From Micropterix aruncella (Eukaryota > Arthropoda > Insecta > Lepidoptera > Micropterigidae): 64,000 nt of DNA. The stretch spans positions 21,408,773-21,472,772 of the forward strand of contig OX155961.1 in the NCBI GenBank assembly GCA_944548615.1, written 5' to 3'. Positions 22,331-31,753 of the stretch are shown in pieces. Position 1 is the first letter of the stretch. Each line of letters opens with the position of its first letter. The notes below the pieces were generated by a model, which made no database searches, was not told the DNA's origin, and saw only the letters and a program-made list of their open reading frames with translations. The position numbers and the translations under genes are program-made.

Positions 22331-23967
22331 TAATTGATCGTAAACTATTTTTTCAAATAGCTTACTGATGATGGAGAGTTTGGAAATAGGACGATAGTTA
22401 GTAACATCAATTTTCGAACCTGATTTGTATACCGGTGTAACAAAAGCTTGCTTCCACTCGTCGGGAAAGGTGCCATAACAAACCGACCTCTTGAAAAGTA
22501 AGGTAAGCGGCAAGGCCAAAGTATGACCGCAGCGAAATATAAACAAAGGTGGGATACCGTCTGGTCCAGCACTTTTATTGAGATCGAGCTTGCTAATATA
22601 CTCCTTCACCAATTCTTCAGTGATTTCAATAGACGAGATATTACTACCATGGCATTCGATATGAGCAGAAGTACTAGGACTAGCGGAAATCGGTTCAAAC
22701 ACGGATTCAAAATACTTACAAAACATATTACACACTTCCTCCCCTGGCGCAGAGACACTACCTAAGTACGTTACTCTTTTAGGGACAGAGTCGGACTTCC
22801 GGAGGGATTTGGCATAAGACCAGAAGGACTTAGGATTGCTAAGAATATTTGTTTCAATTTTTTTAATGTACATTGCATAGCAATCCCTGTTTATAAGTTT
22901 CTGCCTGGACCTCAACAGGGAAAATTTGTTGTAGTCAAGCGGGTTGTGAAACCGTTTAAACCTTTGATGGTATTGATACTTCTCCTTGGTAATATTAATT
23001 AATGAAGCCGTATACCAAGGGGGATATTTGGATGCCCACACCAATTTCGTTGGCACATAAAGATCAATTACCCTAGCCAGAATTCGATAGAAACCGCTTA
23101 AGGCAGAATTAATGTCAGTGTTACATATAAGATCTTTCCAATTAAACACCGCAAGTTCAGCATTAATTGCGATATAGTCAGCTTTATTAAACTGTGTCAC
23201 CTGCCTGCGCGAATTCTGAAGTGGTATCAAGAGATCTAGGGAATATTCTATAACGAGGGCTCTGTGATACTTGTAATCCTCAGGAACTATTGGGTTGTCG
23301 CTAGCATAAACATTAAGATTTTCATTGCATAGGACCAAATCTAACGTTTTCCCCATAGCATAGTGTTGCGGATACCATTATATTGGCGAAGACCAGCCAA
23401 ACACATAGTGTCCAGAGTTAAGACAGCATGAGCAGAGGATGAAAAGTTAGTAGGCGTTAGAAATGAGCTATTACCTTCGCGATCCCAATCGATTTCAGGC
23501 AGGTTGTAGTCACCAACTAAAATAAATACATCTTTAGGATGGCTGAGAACAATGTCAACTAGTCGAGACATAAATGTTTCAATATTTGTATTATAATTAA
23601 GTGTTCTAGGGAAGTACGCACAACATATGTGAACTGAAGTTTTACACCCTTTTAAAGATGACGACGGTATGGTGACCCAGATGTCCTCAGCGCACGTACT
23701 CCACAAAGGCTGATCGTGAGCATGTATCTCGTTTTTAATGGCTAATAGAACACCACCACCATATTCCTGGCCTGTAGACGCGTAGTTCCGGTCACGTCTG
23801 AATACTGTATATCGGCCATCAATCAACTCGCTGCTCGATATTCCTTGGTGAAGCCAAGTTTCCGTCAGTACAATAATGTCGAATTCATTGCATAATATGC
23901 TTTGAAGGATTTCGTTTGTTTTGGTTCGGAGACCTCTAACATTTTGGTAATAGATAAATAATTTCAT
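22321..23967 (-). pseudogene. Outer element ORF2, 5' part: endonuclease and start of RT
   Basis: The endonuclease reads FIYYQNVRGLRTKTNE, IIVLTETWL, YGGGVLLAIK and VGDYNLPEIDW, the ordered motifs of apurinic-type retrotransposon endonucleases. A 5 bp duplication (CTATG) near 23355 shifts the frame, after which KTLDLVLCNENLNV, YPPWYTASLI, LNKSAGPDGIPPL and NYRPISKLSIISKLFEKIVY follow. The sequence breaks at the nested insertion within the RT fingers. It resumes at 16804 after the 10 bp duplication. Confidence 0.87.
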
Positions 23968-24565
23968 AAGGAGTCGTGAGGCACTTGGACCAAAACAAAA
24001 CTTACGCCCATAGGACGCTTAATAAATAAAATAGGTGTGTGAAGACAGTATTTGACTAAATTAAAGAGATAATAAATTAATGTTGATATGCTCGAAGCTT
24101 GAAAAATAACAGCGAATCAACACAATGAAGACGCAGATGGATAGAACAAATTATGCACAATATGGACATGTATTAATAAGTATATAAAATGACCCAGGAC
24201 CAATGAGAAATAATCGATCCACGATAATTGAACATGCAAGAGGTTATGACTAATACATTTAAAGTGATAGGTAATAATAGTCATATAAAGATATTGAAAT
24301 AAAACAGGGAAAATATAAATTGCCATATACAAGATATAAACCAGAGTTTTAGAATATAAATAGGTGAAATATATCGCTATAAACAAGTGTACCTATGTAT
24401 TGGATAAGGATACAGGACTGATATTGGAATAACTTAGATGGGCTGAAAGGTGTTGATATGGAACAGTAAGGAGATAGCTTTTGAGAAGGGTCATTTGAGG
24501 TGGAATGCAGTAAAAAAGAATAGCAAGTTATACGATTTTTTTCATGTCCGCTTCTCTTCCTATAA

Positions 24566-25410
24566 AAATTGCTTGAGCCTTTTCATGTTGTCTCTAGCGA
24601 ATGCGGCAGTTGGACACCCAGCAGAACTTATATCCTTTCTGCTTCGCAGTCAATTTCGCATGGTACAGCAAGTTTTTATTGTAGGCGGTGAGATGTTCGT
24701 TCACGTATATCTGCTTTTTATCTCCAGCTAGTCCAATGTCGGAAGTGGTGATGCCCTGAGCAGCTTTATATGCAGCAATGAAGCCTTCTTTCAAACGGCG
24801 CCTCGCAAACTTAACGATAATACATTTGGGTTTCCCGTTGGGTATTTTCGGTGCCACTCTCGTAGCAAACTCGATGTCGTTAGGTGGAAGATGAAAGTCG
24901 ATGCTTCTTGCGATGAAAGTCGATGCTTGAGGTCCGTGGGGTTCTCATTTTTGCGCTCAGGAATACCCTTAATTTCTAAGTAATTTGATGTGACGAATTG
25001 ATCTCTTGTTTGGGAATCCTCTTGTAATTTTAAAACAGCCCCACGAAGTTCGATGATATCGGCCTCTAAGGAGTCTACCTTCTTCAATTTTTCCTCCATT
25101 AGCTTGAGTTTGGTGCCAAATTCATCCACAGCCTTTGAACAATAGTCAATAGAGGTTTTGAATTCACGAAATTCAGCTTTCATTGCACTGATATCTGCCT
25201 GAATTTTCTGTATAGCCTGCATTATTGAGTCTGAGCAGGCCGAATCGGTGGGATTTTTGCACGAGTTACATTTCCAAATTGCCTCTTCTCCTGAGACAAT
25301 TTGACATAGTTAGTCTTGCTGATGTCTCCGCAGCGATAATGGACTTTAGACTTACAAGTCGAACACAACGCACCTTCTTCAACTACCAACCCGCATACAG
25401 AGCAAGGCAT
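24566..25410 (-). pseudogene. Outer element ORF1: PHD-like finger, coiled coil, FP-like C-terminus
   Basis: Three minus-strand frames join into one ORF1. The first (25410-25222) starts MPCSVCGLVVEEGALCSTCK and continues KVHYRCGD, a Cys/His finger of the PHD-like sort. The second is a heptad-rich coiled coil (EEKLKKVDSLEADIIELRGA) then YLEIKGIPERKNEN. The third reads KCIIVKFARRRLKEGFIAAY, IYVNEHLTAYNKNLLYHAK and GYKFCWVSNCRIR. This order is common in ORF1 of insect Jockey/CR1-like elements. An almost exact repeat of GATGAAAGTCGATGCTT near 24892-24929 breaks the second frame, and a stop cuts the end at 24594, where the reading could have continued to about 24566. Confidence 0.75.
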
Positions 25411-25440
25411 AATTAGGAATTGATGCTCTCAACAAGTTAG

Positions 25441-26028
25441 TAAGTTGCATGCAAAGCGACGCAGTCGGTGACTCAAAAGTGGCGCGTGTGTTTTTTCAGC
25501 GCTGATAGCCGTTGCGAGCCAGCGGTCGGCGCGCGGCGCTAACGAATCGCTCTTCCGTGCAAAATCTAAGAGGCGGTAGAAATGTATCGTTTCTTTATTA
25601 TTATTATTTTTTAATTATTTAAAGTCTCCAAAAAGAAGTTGAATGACGAATGGCTCAGTGTTTGTTTGTTACTCACAGAATATCGTCTTTTGAAAATAAA
25701 TAGTGGTGTTCGAAGTGATTCCGAGTGGTAACGTGATGTTTCCTAATTTTAATGGTCGATCGATCCACTGATGCTCGTTTTGAATCCCAGCACTGGCCTT
25801 TGCGAGCCTGTTGCGGGCTAGTTGCACCTCGTTATTACACAGTGAGTTTCTATATACATATACTGGTATAAATAACTTATTGCTCGGTTAGGAACACTTT
25901 GAAAGGGAGAATGTTAAAATTACGTGTGTCACTTTGCAAGACTGATACTAGACTGGTTAAAGATAATCATACGTCAAATTGACTCCGTAGGTTTAAGAGG
26001 CCTATTACAAAATAGCGTAGGTATTCTT
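25441..26028. other. Flanking sequence with a piggyBac-end-like motif at about 25957-25990
   Basis: The left part is GC-rich and may be the 5' leader of the outer element or host DNA. Near 25958 the text TTAAAGATAATCATACGTCA followed by AATTGACTCC resembles the subterminal part of the piggyBac-like end at 30418-30447, lacking its CCCTAGA tip. No gene is seen. Confidence 0.4.
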
Positions 26029-26298
26029 TTAACCCTTCAGGCCCCGATTGGCCGATATCGGCCACAACTCGATTCAGCGTGACAACCCCGTTTTAATTTT
26101 ATTTTAATTTAATTAGTTATATTTTATTATGTTTTATTATGTTAATATGTTTTATTTTAATTATGGGTACAGTGGTTTGGCAGTAGTTAAAGTTTTGGTG
26201 AAACAGTGTCATAATTCAATTTTTTTACTAATTTTTACTAAAATTTTTTGGGACATCAACTTGTTAATCGGCTGAGGGGCCGAGGCCTGAAGGGTTAA
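26029..26298. mobile_element. piggyBac-like MITE with TTAA duplication
   Basis: TTAA at 26029-26032 is followed by CCCTTCAGGCC (26033-26043). At the other end GGCCTGAAGGG (26284-26294) is followed by TTAA (26295-26298). The 11 bp inverted ends are perfect. A TTAA target and CCC/GGG tips are the hallmark of piggyBac-superfamily elements. The 262 bp interior is AT-rich with no coding capacity, so it is non-autonomous. Confidence 0.85.
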
Positions 26299-27282
26299 AA
26301 TGACTTTAAAAAATGAACGCATTTTTTTTTGGATGTAACTATAAAAGATAGGATAAATAAATAAAAAAATAAATAAATAACTATTCAACCCTGGGAGAAA
26401 ACCGCGGCACTGAGCGCTCTTCTCTTGCGCAAGCAAATATATACACAATTTCTAATTGTTTTTTGCAGTGTTTTCTCCTTTCTAATGACAATAATTTATA
26501 TTATGTCGTATTGCTAAAAGAGTGAACTTTAATATAGTATAAGTATTATATAAGAATCTTTTTTTATTTCTGAGAAAATTAGAATGATACAGGAAGTTTT
26601 TTTTTAAATTTTGTGTAATTGTAAGTAATGTATACCTTGGATATGTGGTCAAAAAACGAAAAAATAAGGCCGCTATGGTCAACAAGAATACATGACGGAC
26701 ATAAAAAAAAATAGTATACGGTTTTCGTTGTAGTGATATTACTGTATTAAGGAGCTCAAAGTTTGCCTTCCGAGCGTTTTACGAATAACGACTTTCGGAA
26801 AATGGGCTGAATAAGTAAATAATATTCGTTATATCTAAAATTAAAGGCCGCTATGGTCAACATCAAGAAATGGTCCAGGTAATTCAGTAATTAAAGTTTG
26901 TAGAAATCTCTTCATTTCTTGGAATTAGAACGCCAAAAATCCACTTTTCTTGCCTTTCTGGAAAAAATATGTGATAGGGCTCTTAATTAGCTGTAAAATC
27001 AATAGTTTTTTATACATTTTAATAAATTAAAAAGATATGTGTTGTATCATGTATTTTTAAATAAAACATCCGATATTTACGAAATTACGTTTACTTTTTA
27101 TAAAGAAAATTACAACAAAACTCAAACTTCTGAAAAATTAACAAAAAATAGGAACATTATTTTTTTCAGTACATTCTTTTATTACCTATTACATTTATTT
27201 ATTTATTTAAGAATTAATTACTATGAAACATTGATTAGCTTATAAAAATAACAGGAACCGAATGGCAAAACCTTAACCTTTT
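26299..27282. other. AT-rich sequence, nothing recognised except a short duplicated word
   Basis: No reading frame carries a recognisable motif. The word AAGGCCGCTATGGTCAACA occurs at about 26668 and again at about 26847, otherwise nothing stands out. Confidence 0.5.
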
Positions 27283-27396
27283 GCTTATTTGTTTCTGTCA
27301 TCCAACTGAGACTAGCCCATTCTAGGGTGGACAGGACTCCAATATTACAATCAAGTTTGCTTGATTGCTTGGTTGCTTACAAATATACAAGTTTTT
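27283..27396. repeat. 115 bp dispersed repeat, copy 1
   Basis: From GCTTATTTGTTTCTGTCATC to ATATACAAGTTTT it matches 28047-28160 with only a few substitutions in the same orientation. Here it is fused directly to the 600 bp repeat that follows; the other copy is not. Confidence 0.75.
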
Positions 27397-27998
27397 CTGC
27401 CGGTCGAATGCCATAACAAGACACACACTTACACACATGTTACATGCACACATACATATAAACACTTCATATTAGGGTTGGTTGTAGTAAGAGATTGTCG
27501 TATAATAATAAACCCGCCCATTGTGAAATTTCACAATAAAGAGTAAAAACAAGCAAACAACCAAAACAAATTATTTTCTTGTATGTATTTATAATATATT
27601 AGGATGTTCAGGGTAGTCCAAAACAACTAAATGAACTTAGCACGTAAACCATAAGACATTCATTGCCAGTCCTGTAAATACACCCTCAATAAAGGGAGTT
27701 ACTATCTGGAAGGGTTTCAAATGTTACGCCAAAGGTTAATCTCATAACGTTCCAAATGATCTTCCGCTTTAATTGCTCTAGGAGAACAAGCTCTTCAAAA
27801 ACATTGTGTTGTTGATACGAGTCACTTATGAGTGTGGTTGATTCCGTCACCACACAAAGATCGGTGTTACAATAAACATTATAAAATTAAAAAATATATA
27901 TGAAACGCTATGTAAATAATTTTTAGTCTATGAAACCTACTTTTTCTTTAGTTTTACAATTTTGAATACACCCTTAGAGAAAGAAATTCTTTTGTTAA
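27396..27998. repeat. About 600 bp repeat, copy 1 (copy 2 at 31161-31753)
   Basis: It starts CTGCCGGTCGAATGCCATAA, passes a CA-rich stretch (ACACACACTTACACACATG), GGATGTTCAGGGTAGTCC and ACTTATGAGTGTGGTTGAT, and ends GAAATTCTTTTGTTAA. The second copy matches throughout apart from small indels. The 5' partner differs: a 115 bp repeat here, a tRNA-derived SINE head at the other site. Confidence 0.85.
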
Positions 27999-28046
27999 GG
28001 CAAAGATATTGTGTTTTTTTGCAAAGGTACATCGTCGATAAGAATG

Positions 28047-28160
28047 ATTTGCTTATTTGTTTCTATCATCCAACTGGGACTAGCCCGTTCTAGGGTGGAC
28101 AGGACTCCAATATTACAATCAAGTTTGCTTGATTGCTTGGTTGCTTACAAATATACAAGT
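28047..28160. repeat. 115 bp dispersed repeat, copy 2
   Basis: Nearly identical to 27283-27396 (for example ATCATCCAACTGGGACTAGC here against GTCATCCAACTGAGACTAGC there). It lies about 50 bp beyond the end of the 600 bp repeat. Confidence 0.75.
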
Positions 28161-28509
28161 TTTAGTAAAAAGCTAATGACACTAAATTGCCCTAAAATGT
28201 GGTCTTCAGAATAAAATAAGAAAAAATAATAATAAAAGAATTTATTAAAAGATAATATAATAAATAAAATGCAATTCCATTATTTAATCGGCAATAAATA
28301 TCATATACAATTCGATTAAATAAAATAAATAAAGTTATATGTGAGAAATGAAAGAAACAGTCATTAATATTTATTAATATAAAAATACCTAGTCTAAAAA
28401 GTATACTTCATTGTCAAAGTCAAATAATTTTTGGTAGTTAGTTCAATGTTAAAATATACTTAACATATATGTTTAAAAATATGTTAATAATTTGTGCACC
28501 TAAGTTTTA
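28161..28509. other. AT-rich sequence, likely 3' UTR of the adjacent RT fragment
   Basis: It lies immediately downstream (minus strand) of the stop at 28510-28512. It is very AT-rich with no other feature seen. Confidence 0.4.
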
Positions 28510-29307
28510 TTATACTATTATTTCTAACATTTGATGTATGGTTAGTCTGTCATGATTCGATAACCATTTCTTTAATTTATTTTTGAATTCCCTAAATGTC
28601 AAATTCATTTTTATTTCCATATTGATCAGATTGTAAAATCTCGGCGCAATGAAAGAGTAATGTCTTTGTCCAAATGATGTTTTCCTTCTGGGTATTATTA
28701 AGCTATTTTCTAAAACTTGTCTCGTTGGTCGCCGGTTCTGAATTATTCCTAAATTTCAGTTACTGTCCAAAAATAGCCTTAAGAGAGAAGTTTTTAGAAA
28801 AAGTTGCCTACAATCAAGAACTTTAGCTTCCTTATAAAGTTCATTAGTGGGATGGCGATATGGTCTACGTAGAATAAGTTTTAATATAAATTTCTGCGCA
28901 ACTTGCAATGGCTCTAGCAGGGTTTTACCACATCCACCCCATCCAATTATGCCGTAAGTAATAAGCGATTCACATAAAACATAATAAACAGTTTTTAGTC
29001 TTTTGGAATCCAGAATATTCCTCAGTTCTTTGAAAACATATCCAAGGATTCGCACCTTCGTAGCCACGTTATGTATATGAGAATCCCAACGGAGAAAGCA
29101 ATCTAGAGTGATGCCTAGATATTTCCAAGATATTTCTCTTTGTATAGGCTGACAGTTACAAGACTCTACGCTATCGCACTCGTGTATTACAATAGTTTTA
29201 TTAGTAGTGGGTTGACCTCTGGTTGTTATACTAAATGGCATGTATTTGGTTTTGCCAACATTAAGCGTCAACATAAAGTTTCCTAGCCAATTTTTAACAA
29301 TTTCCAT
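28510..29307 (-). pseudogene. Non-LTR retrotransposon RT C-terminal fragment
   Basis: The frame reads EIVKNWLGNFMLTLNVGKTK, WKYLGITLDCFLRWDSHI, SLITYGIIGWGG and RRPYRHPTNELY, the thumb and connection region that follows the catalytic YADD motif in non-LTR RTs. A TGA at 28756-28758 interrupts it, but the same frame continues (RRPTRQVLENSLI, PRFYNLINMEIK, FREFKNKLKKWL) to a natural stop at 28510-28512. The catalytic part is missing; the fragment is cut upstream just before a TTAA that bounds the piggyBac relic. It differs in sequence from the other RTs in the window. Confidence 0.8.
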
Positions 29308-29321
29308 GCCCTCGCCAATTT

Positions 29322-30451
29322 TTAATCAGCCTTTTTATCTTATAATTCAAGTAACATCAGATAGTATTGTCCTCAAACTAGATAATAACTATTGAAACGT
29401 CACTATAAACATTTTTGGCACATGTCAACGTTATGCTCTCGGCAAATTATTGCTTTGCATTTTATGCACGGAGAGGACAAATTTAAAAAGATAATTATCG
29501 TTTTCCTTTTTATTTTGGAAGGGCGATAATTACAATAGGCCGGTTTCTTGGCTGCTGGTACCTCGGGACCGCTCTTCTTCTTGATCTTGAGGGTTTTTTG
29601 GCACGATAGACGCGATACTGTCCCGTAAATACCTTTTCAAAGTTGGTATATTCAATCGCTTCGTCATAAAGGGCGATGTAAGAGCATTACTTAGGTTTTT
29701 CATAAATTTATTGCGATTCAGAGCCTTCTCACCTTTACCTTGCAACGTTGTGGAAGTATATAATATAAGCATTTATGCAGGCAATTTTTATCATCCCATA
29801 GAAAACGGCCATGGGCCATCTATTTGTCTTTCTACTACAGGACATTATGGAACACATTTGGTCTAGCGTGTCCACCCCGCCTTTGGTTTGATTGTAGAAC
29901 ATAATCATTTCTGGTTTGCCGGTTGTTTCATTGACAGAAGCATCTTCACATCTCTTCTCATAATCGCTCTGGACTTCATCCTCACTTACGTGATCTTCGA
30001 CTTCACTGTCTGTATCAGCGGATATGGCCTTCTCCTCATTATCTAAAAGTGCAGCCAGAATGCCTCCCTCGTCTAAATTTCTTCTCGCCATTTTACTGAA
30101 TGTACGTTCAAGCTCTCTATAAAATAAAAACAAATGTCAAAAACAGCAAAAACAAACCAATCCAACAAAAAAAACTAACTTATACGCTATATCAAAAATC
30201 GTAAAAGTCACGCAAAAGATAATCATACGTCATTTTGAATCCTATGGCGGTAAAATATCGAAATGGCGGGAACTTACCAGTTTGACACGTGCGCCCTTCG
30301 CTAGTTCCCGGCGCGGACTGAGATCAAAGATAATTTAATAATACTGAGATGTCCGGAATGCACGTCACCGGATTCAAACAATTTAAAAAGTTACAGCAAA
30401 ATTTCGTCGGCGCGGGAGTCATTTTGACGTAGATTATCTTTCTAGGGTTAA
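29322..30451 (-). mobile_element. Internally deleted piggyBac-type transposon
   Basis: The right end is AGATTATCTTTCTAGGG next to TTAA (30448-30451). Read inward it is CCCTAGAAAGATAATCTACG, very like the classical piggyBac terminus. Inside, on the minus strand, is a transposase remnant. The left end is uncertain: a TTAA lies at 29322-29325 but the CCCTAGA tip is not recognisable there. It is about 1.1 kb, against the usual 2.5 kb or so, because the central transposase is missing. Confidence 0.75.
29403..30133 (-). pseudogene. piggyBac transposase remnant lacking its central catalytic part
   Basis: The frame starts with an acidic N-terminus (DSEVEDHVSEDEVQSDYE) and jumps directly to GKPEMIMFYNQTKGGVDTLD, the block that holds the last catalytic Asp of the DDE-type transposase. 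It then reads RKTNRWPMAVFYGMI and AYIIYFHN. After a frameshift near 29750 it continues KALNRNKFMKNLSNAL and MTKRLNIPTLKRYLRD. A further frame reads CIKCKAIICREHNVDMCQKC up to a stop at 29403-29405, the C-terminal cysteine-rich DNA-binding domain. The region with the first two Asp residues is absent, so no transposition activity is expected. The likely start is the Met of MARRNLDEGG, about 14 codons into the frame. Confidence 0.85.
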
Positions 30452-31044
30452 ATAAGATAATCCATGCGGAAAAAAATGTGGTTTTAAAAAAAAAAACCGT
30501 AAACCCAAACGCGGAAACGGTGACTGGTGCTAACAGGTAGACAAGCAAATTTGCGGCTTTAATAGTGATTTGCGGCTTTTTTAGTGCGGATTTAGTGATT
30601 AGGTGGAAAACTGGAGGAATCTCCTTATTTTTACGAGTTATATACTTAGGTGTGCTCAAGAAACTGTGTTCACGGTCACTTTACATATTTTTTCTGCACT
30701 GTTCTCCTGCCTTTCTTTTTGCTTTTCTTTAATGCACTTTCTGCCTGCCTCGGCGAAGGAGGAGCACCTCCCCCGCCCCGGCCATTGTTAAAACAGGAAA
30801 TGAGTACTATAGTGGCCGCAATCGCTCCTGACAATCGCTCGCTTAAAACGTGCTAGCAAGACAGCACATCACTTTTCGCCCTCGCACAAGATATAGAGAT
30901 CGCTATCCCCGGCCACCCTTCACTATCGATATCGATGGATTTTCGATATTGATATGGTCGGATTTATAGTAATATTTGACAGTACTTAAATGAAAAATGA
31001 AATAATTAAAACAGGCAGGTAGGAAACTGAAGGGGTTGTCAAAC
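30452..31044. other. No gene recognised
   Basis: A mixed stretch containing a poly(A)-like run at about 30483-30497 and a CpG-containing part at 30740-30860. Short frames have no recognisable motif. Confidence 0.45.
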
Positions 31045-31330
31045 TTCGGTCCATGTGTTAGGTTAGGTCGCCTGATCTTACATTGTAAGGATCCGGGTTC
31101 GATTCCCGGCTGGGTCACCATTTTCCATTGGGATAAAATTAACGGAATTGCATTTTCAATTCTGCCGGTCGAATGCCATAACAAGACACACACGTACACA
31201 CATGTTACATGCACACATACATATAAACACTTCATATTAGGGTTGGTTGTAAGAGATTGTCTTATGATAATAAACCTGCCCATTGTGAAATTTCACAATA
31301 AAGAGTAGAAACAAACAAACAACCAAAACA
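31045..31330 (+). mobile_element. tRNA-derived SINE, plus strand
   Basis: The head has an A-box-like TGTGTTAGGTTAGGTCGCC, an anticodon-like TTACATTGTAAGG, a B-box GGGTTCGATTCCCGG and a CACCA-like end at about 31118. The body continues into the CTGCCGGTCGAATGCC repeat and reaches an A-rich stretch near 31300 (AACAAACAAACAACC). The minus-strand remnant at 5570-5672 shares the head. The arms do not form a clean cloverleaf, so this is not a working tRNA gene. Confidence 0.7.
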
Positions 31331-31753
31331 AATTACTTTCTTGTATGTATTTATAATATATTAGGATGTTCAGGGTAGTCCAAAACAACTAAATGAACTT
31401 AGCACGTAAACCATAAGACATTCATTGCCAGTCCTGTAAATACACCCTCAATAAAGGGTGGAAGGGTTTCAAATGTTACGCCAAAGGTTACCTAATCTCC
31501 TAACGTTCCAAATGATCTTTCGCTTTAATTGCTCTAGGAGAACAAGCTCTTCAAAAACATTGTGTTGTTGATACGAGTCACTTATGAGTGTGGTTGATAT
31601 CGTCACCACACAAAGATCGGTGTTACAATAAACATTATAAAATTTAAAAATATATATGAAACGCTATGTAAATAATTTTTGTCTATGAAAACTACTTTTT
31701 CTTTAGTTTTACAATTTTGAATACACCGTTAGAGAAGGAAATTCTTTTGTTAA
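31161..31753. repeat. About 600 bp repeat, copy 2
   Basis: It matches 27396-27998 with small substitutions and indels. It follows the SINE head and runs directly into the first unit of the 380 bp tandem array, sharing the word TTAA at the border. Confidence 0.85.

Larger units (their letters stand above)
15234..25440 (-). mobile_element. Decayed Jockey/CR1-like non-LTR element, split by a nested insertion
   Basis: On the minus strand the order is ORF1 (25410-24566), ORF2 endonuclease and first part of RT (23967-22321), then, after the nested element at 16805-22320, the rest of RT (16804-15568) and an A-rich tail at 15234-15281. Without the insertion the element is about 4.6 kb, usual for this group. 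Both ORFs carry frameshifts and stops. The 5' end is not fixed; I place it near 25440 because the ORF1 start lies at 25410. No target duplication was identified. Confidence 0.75.

Noticed and set aside
31045..31120. Functional tRNA gene
   Set aside because: A- and B-boxes are present but the acceptor and anticodon arms do not pair cleanly, and the sequence continues into a SINE body with an A-rich tail.
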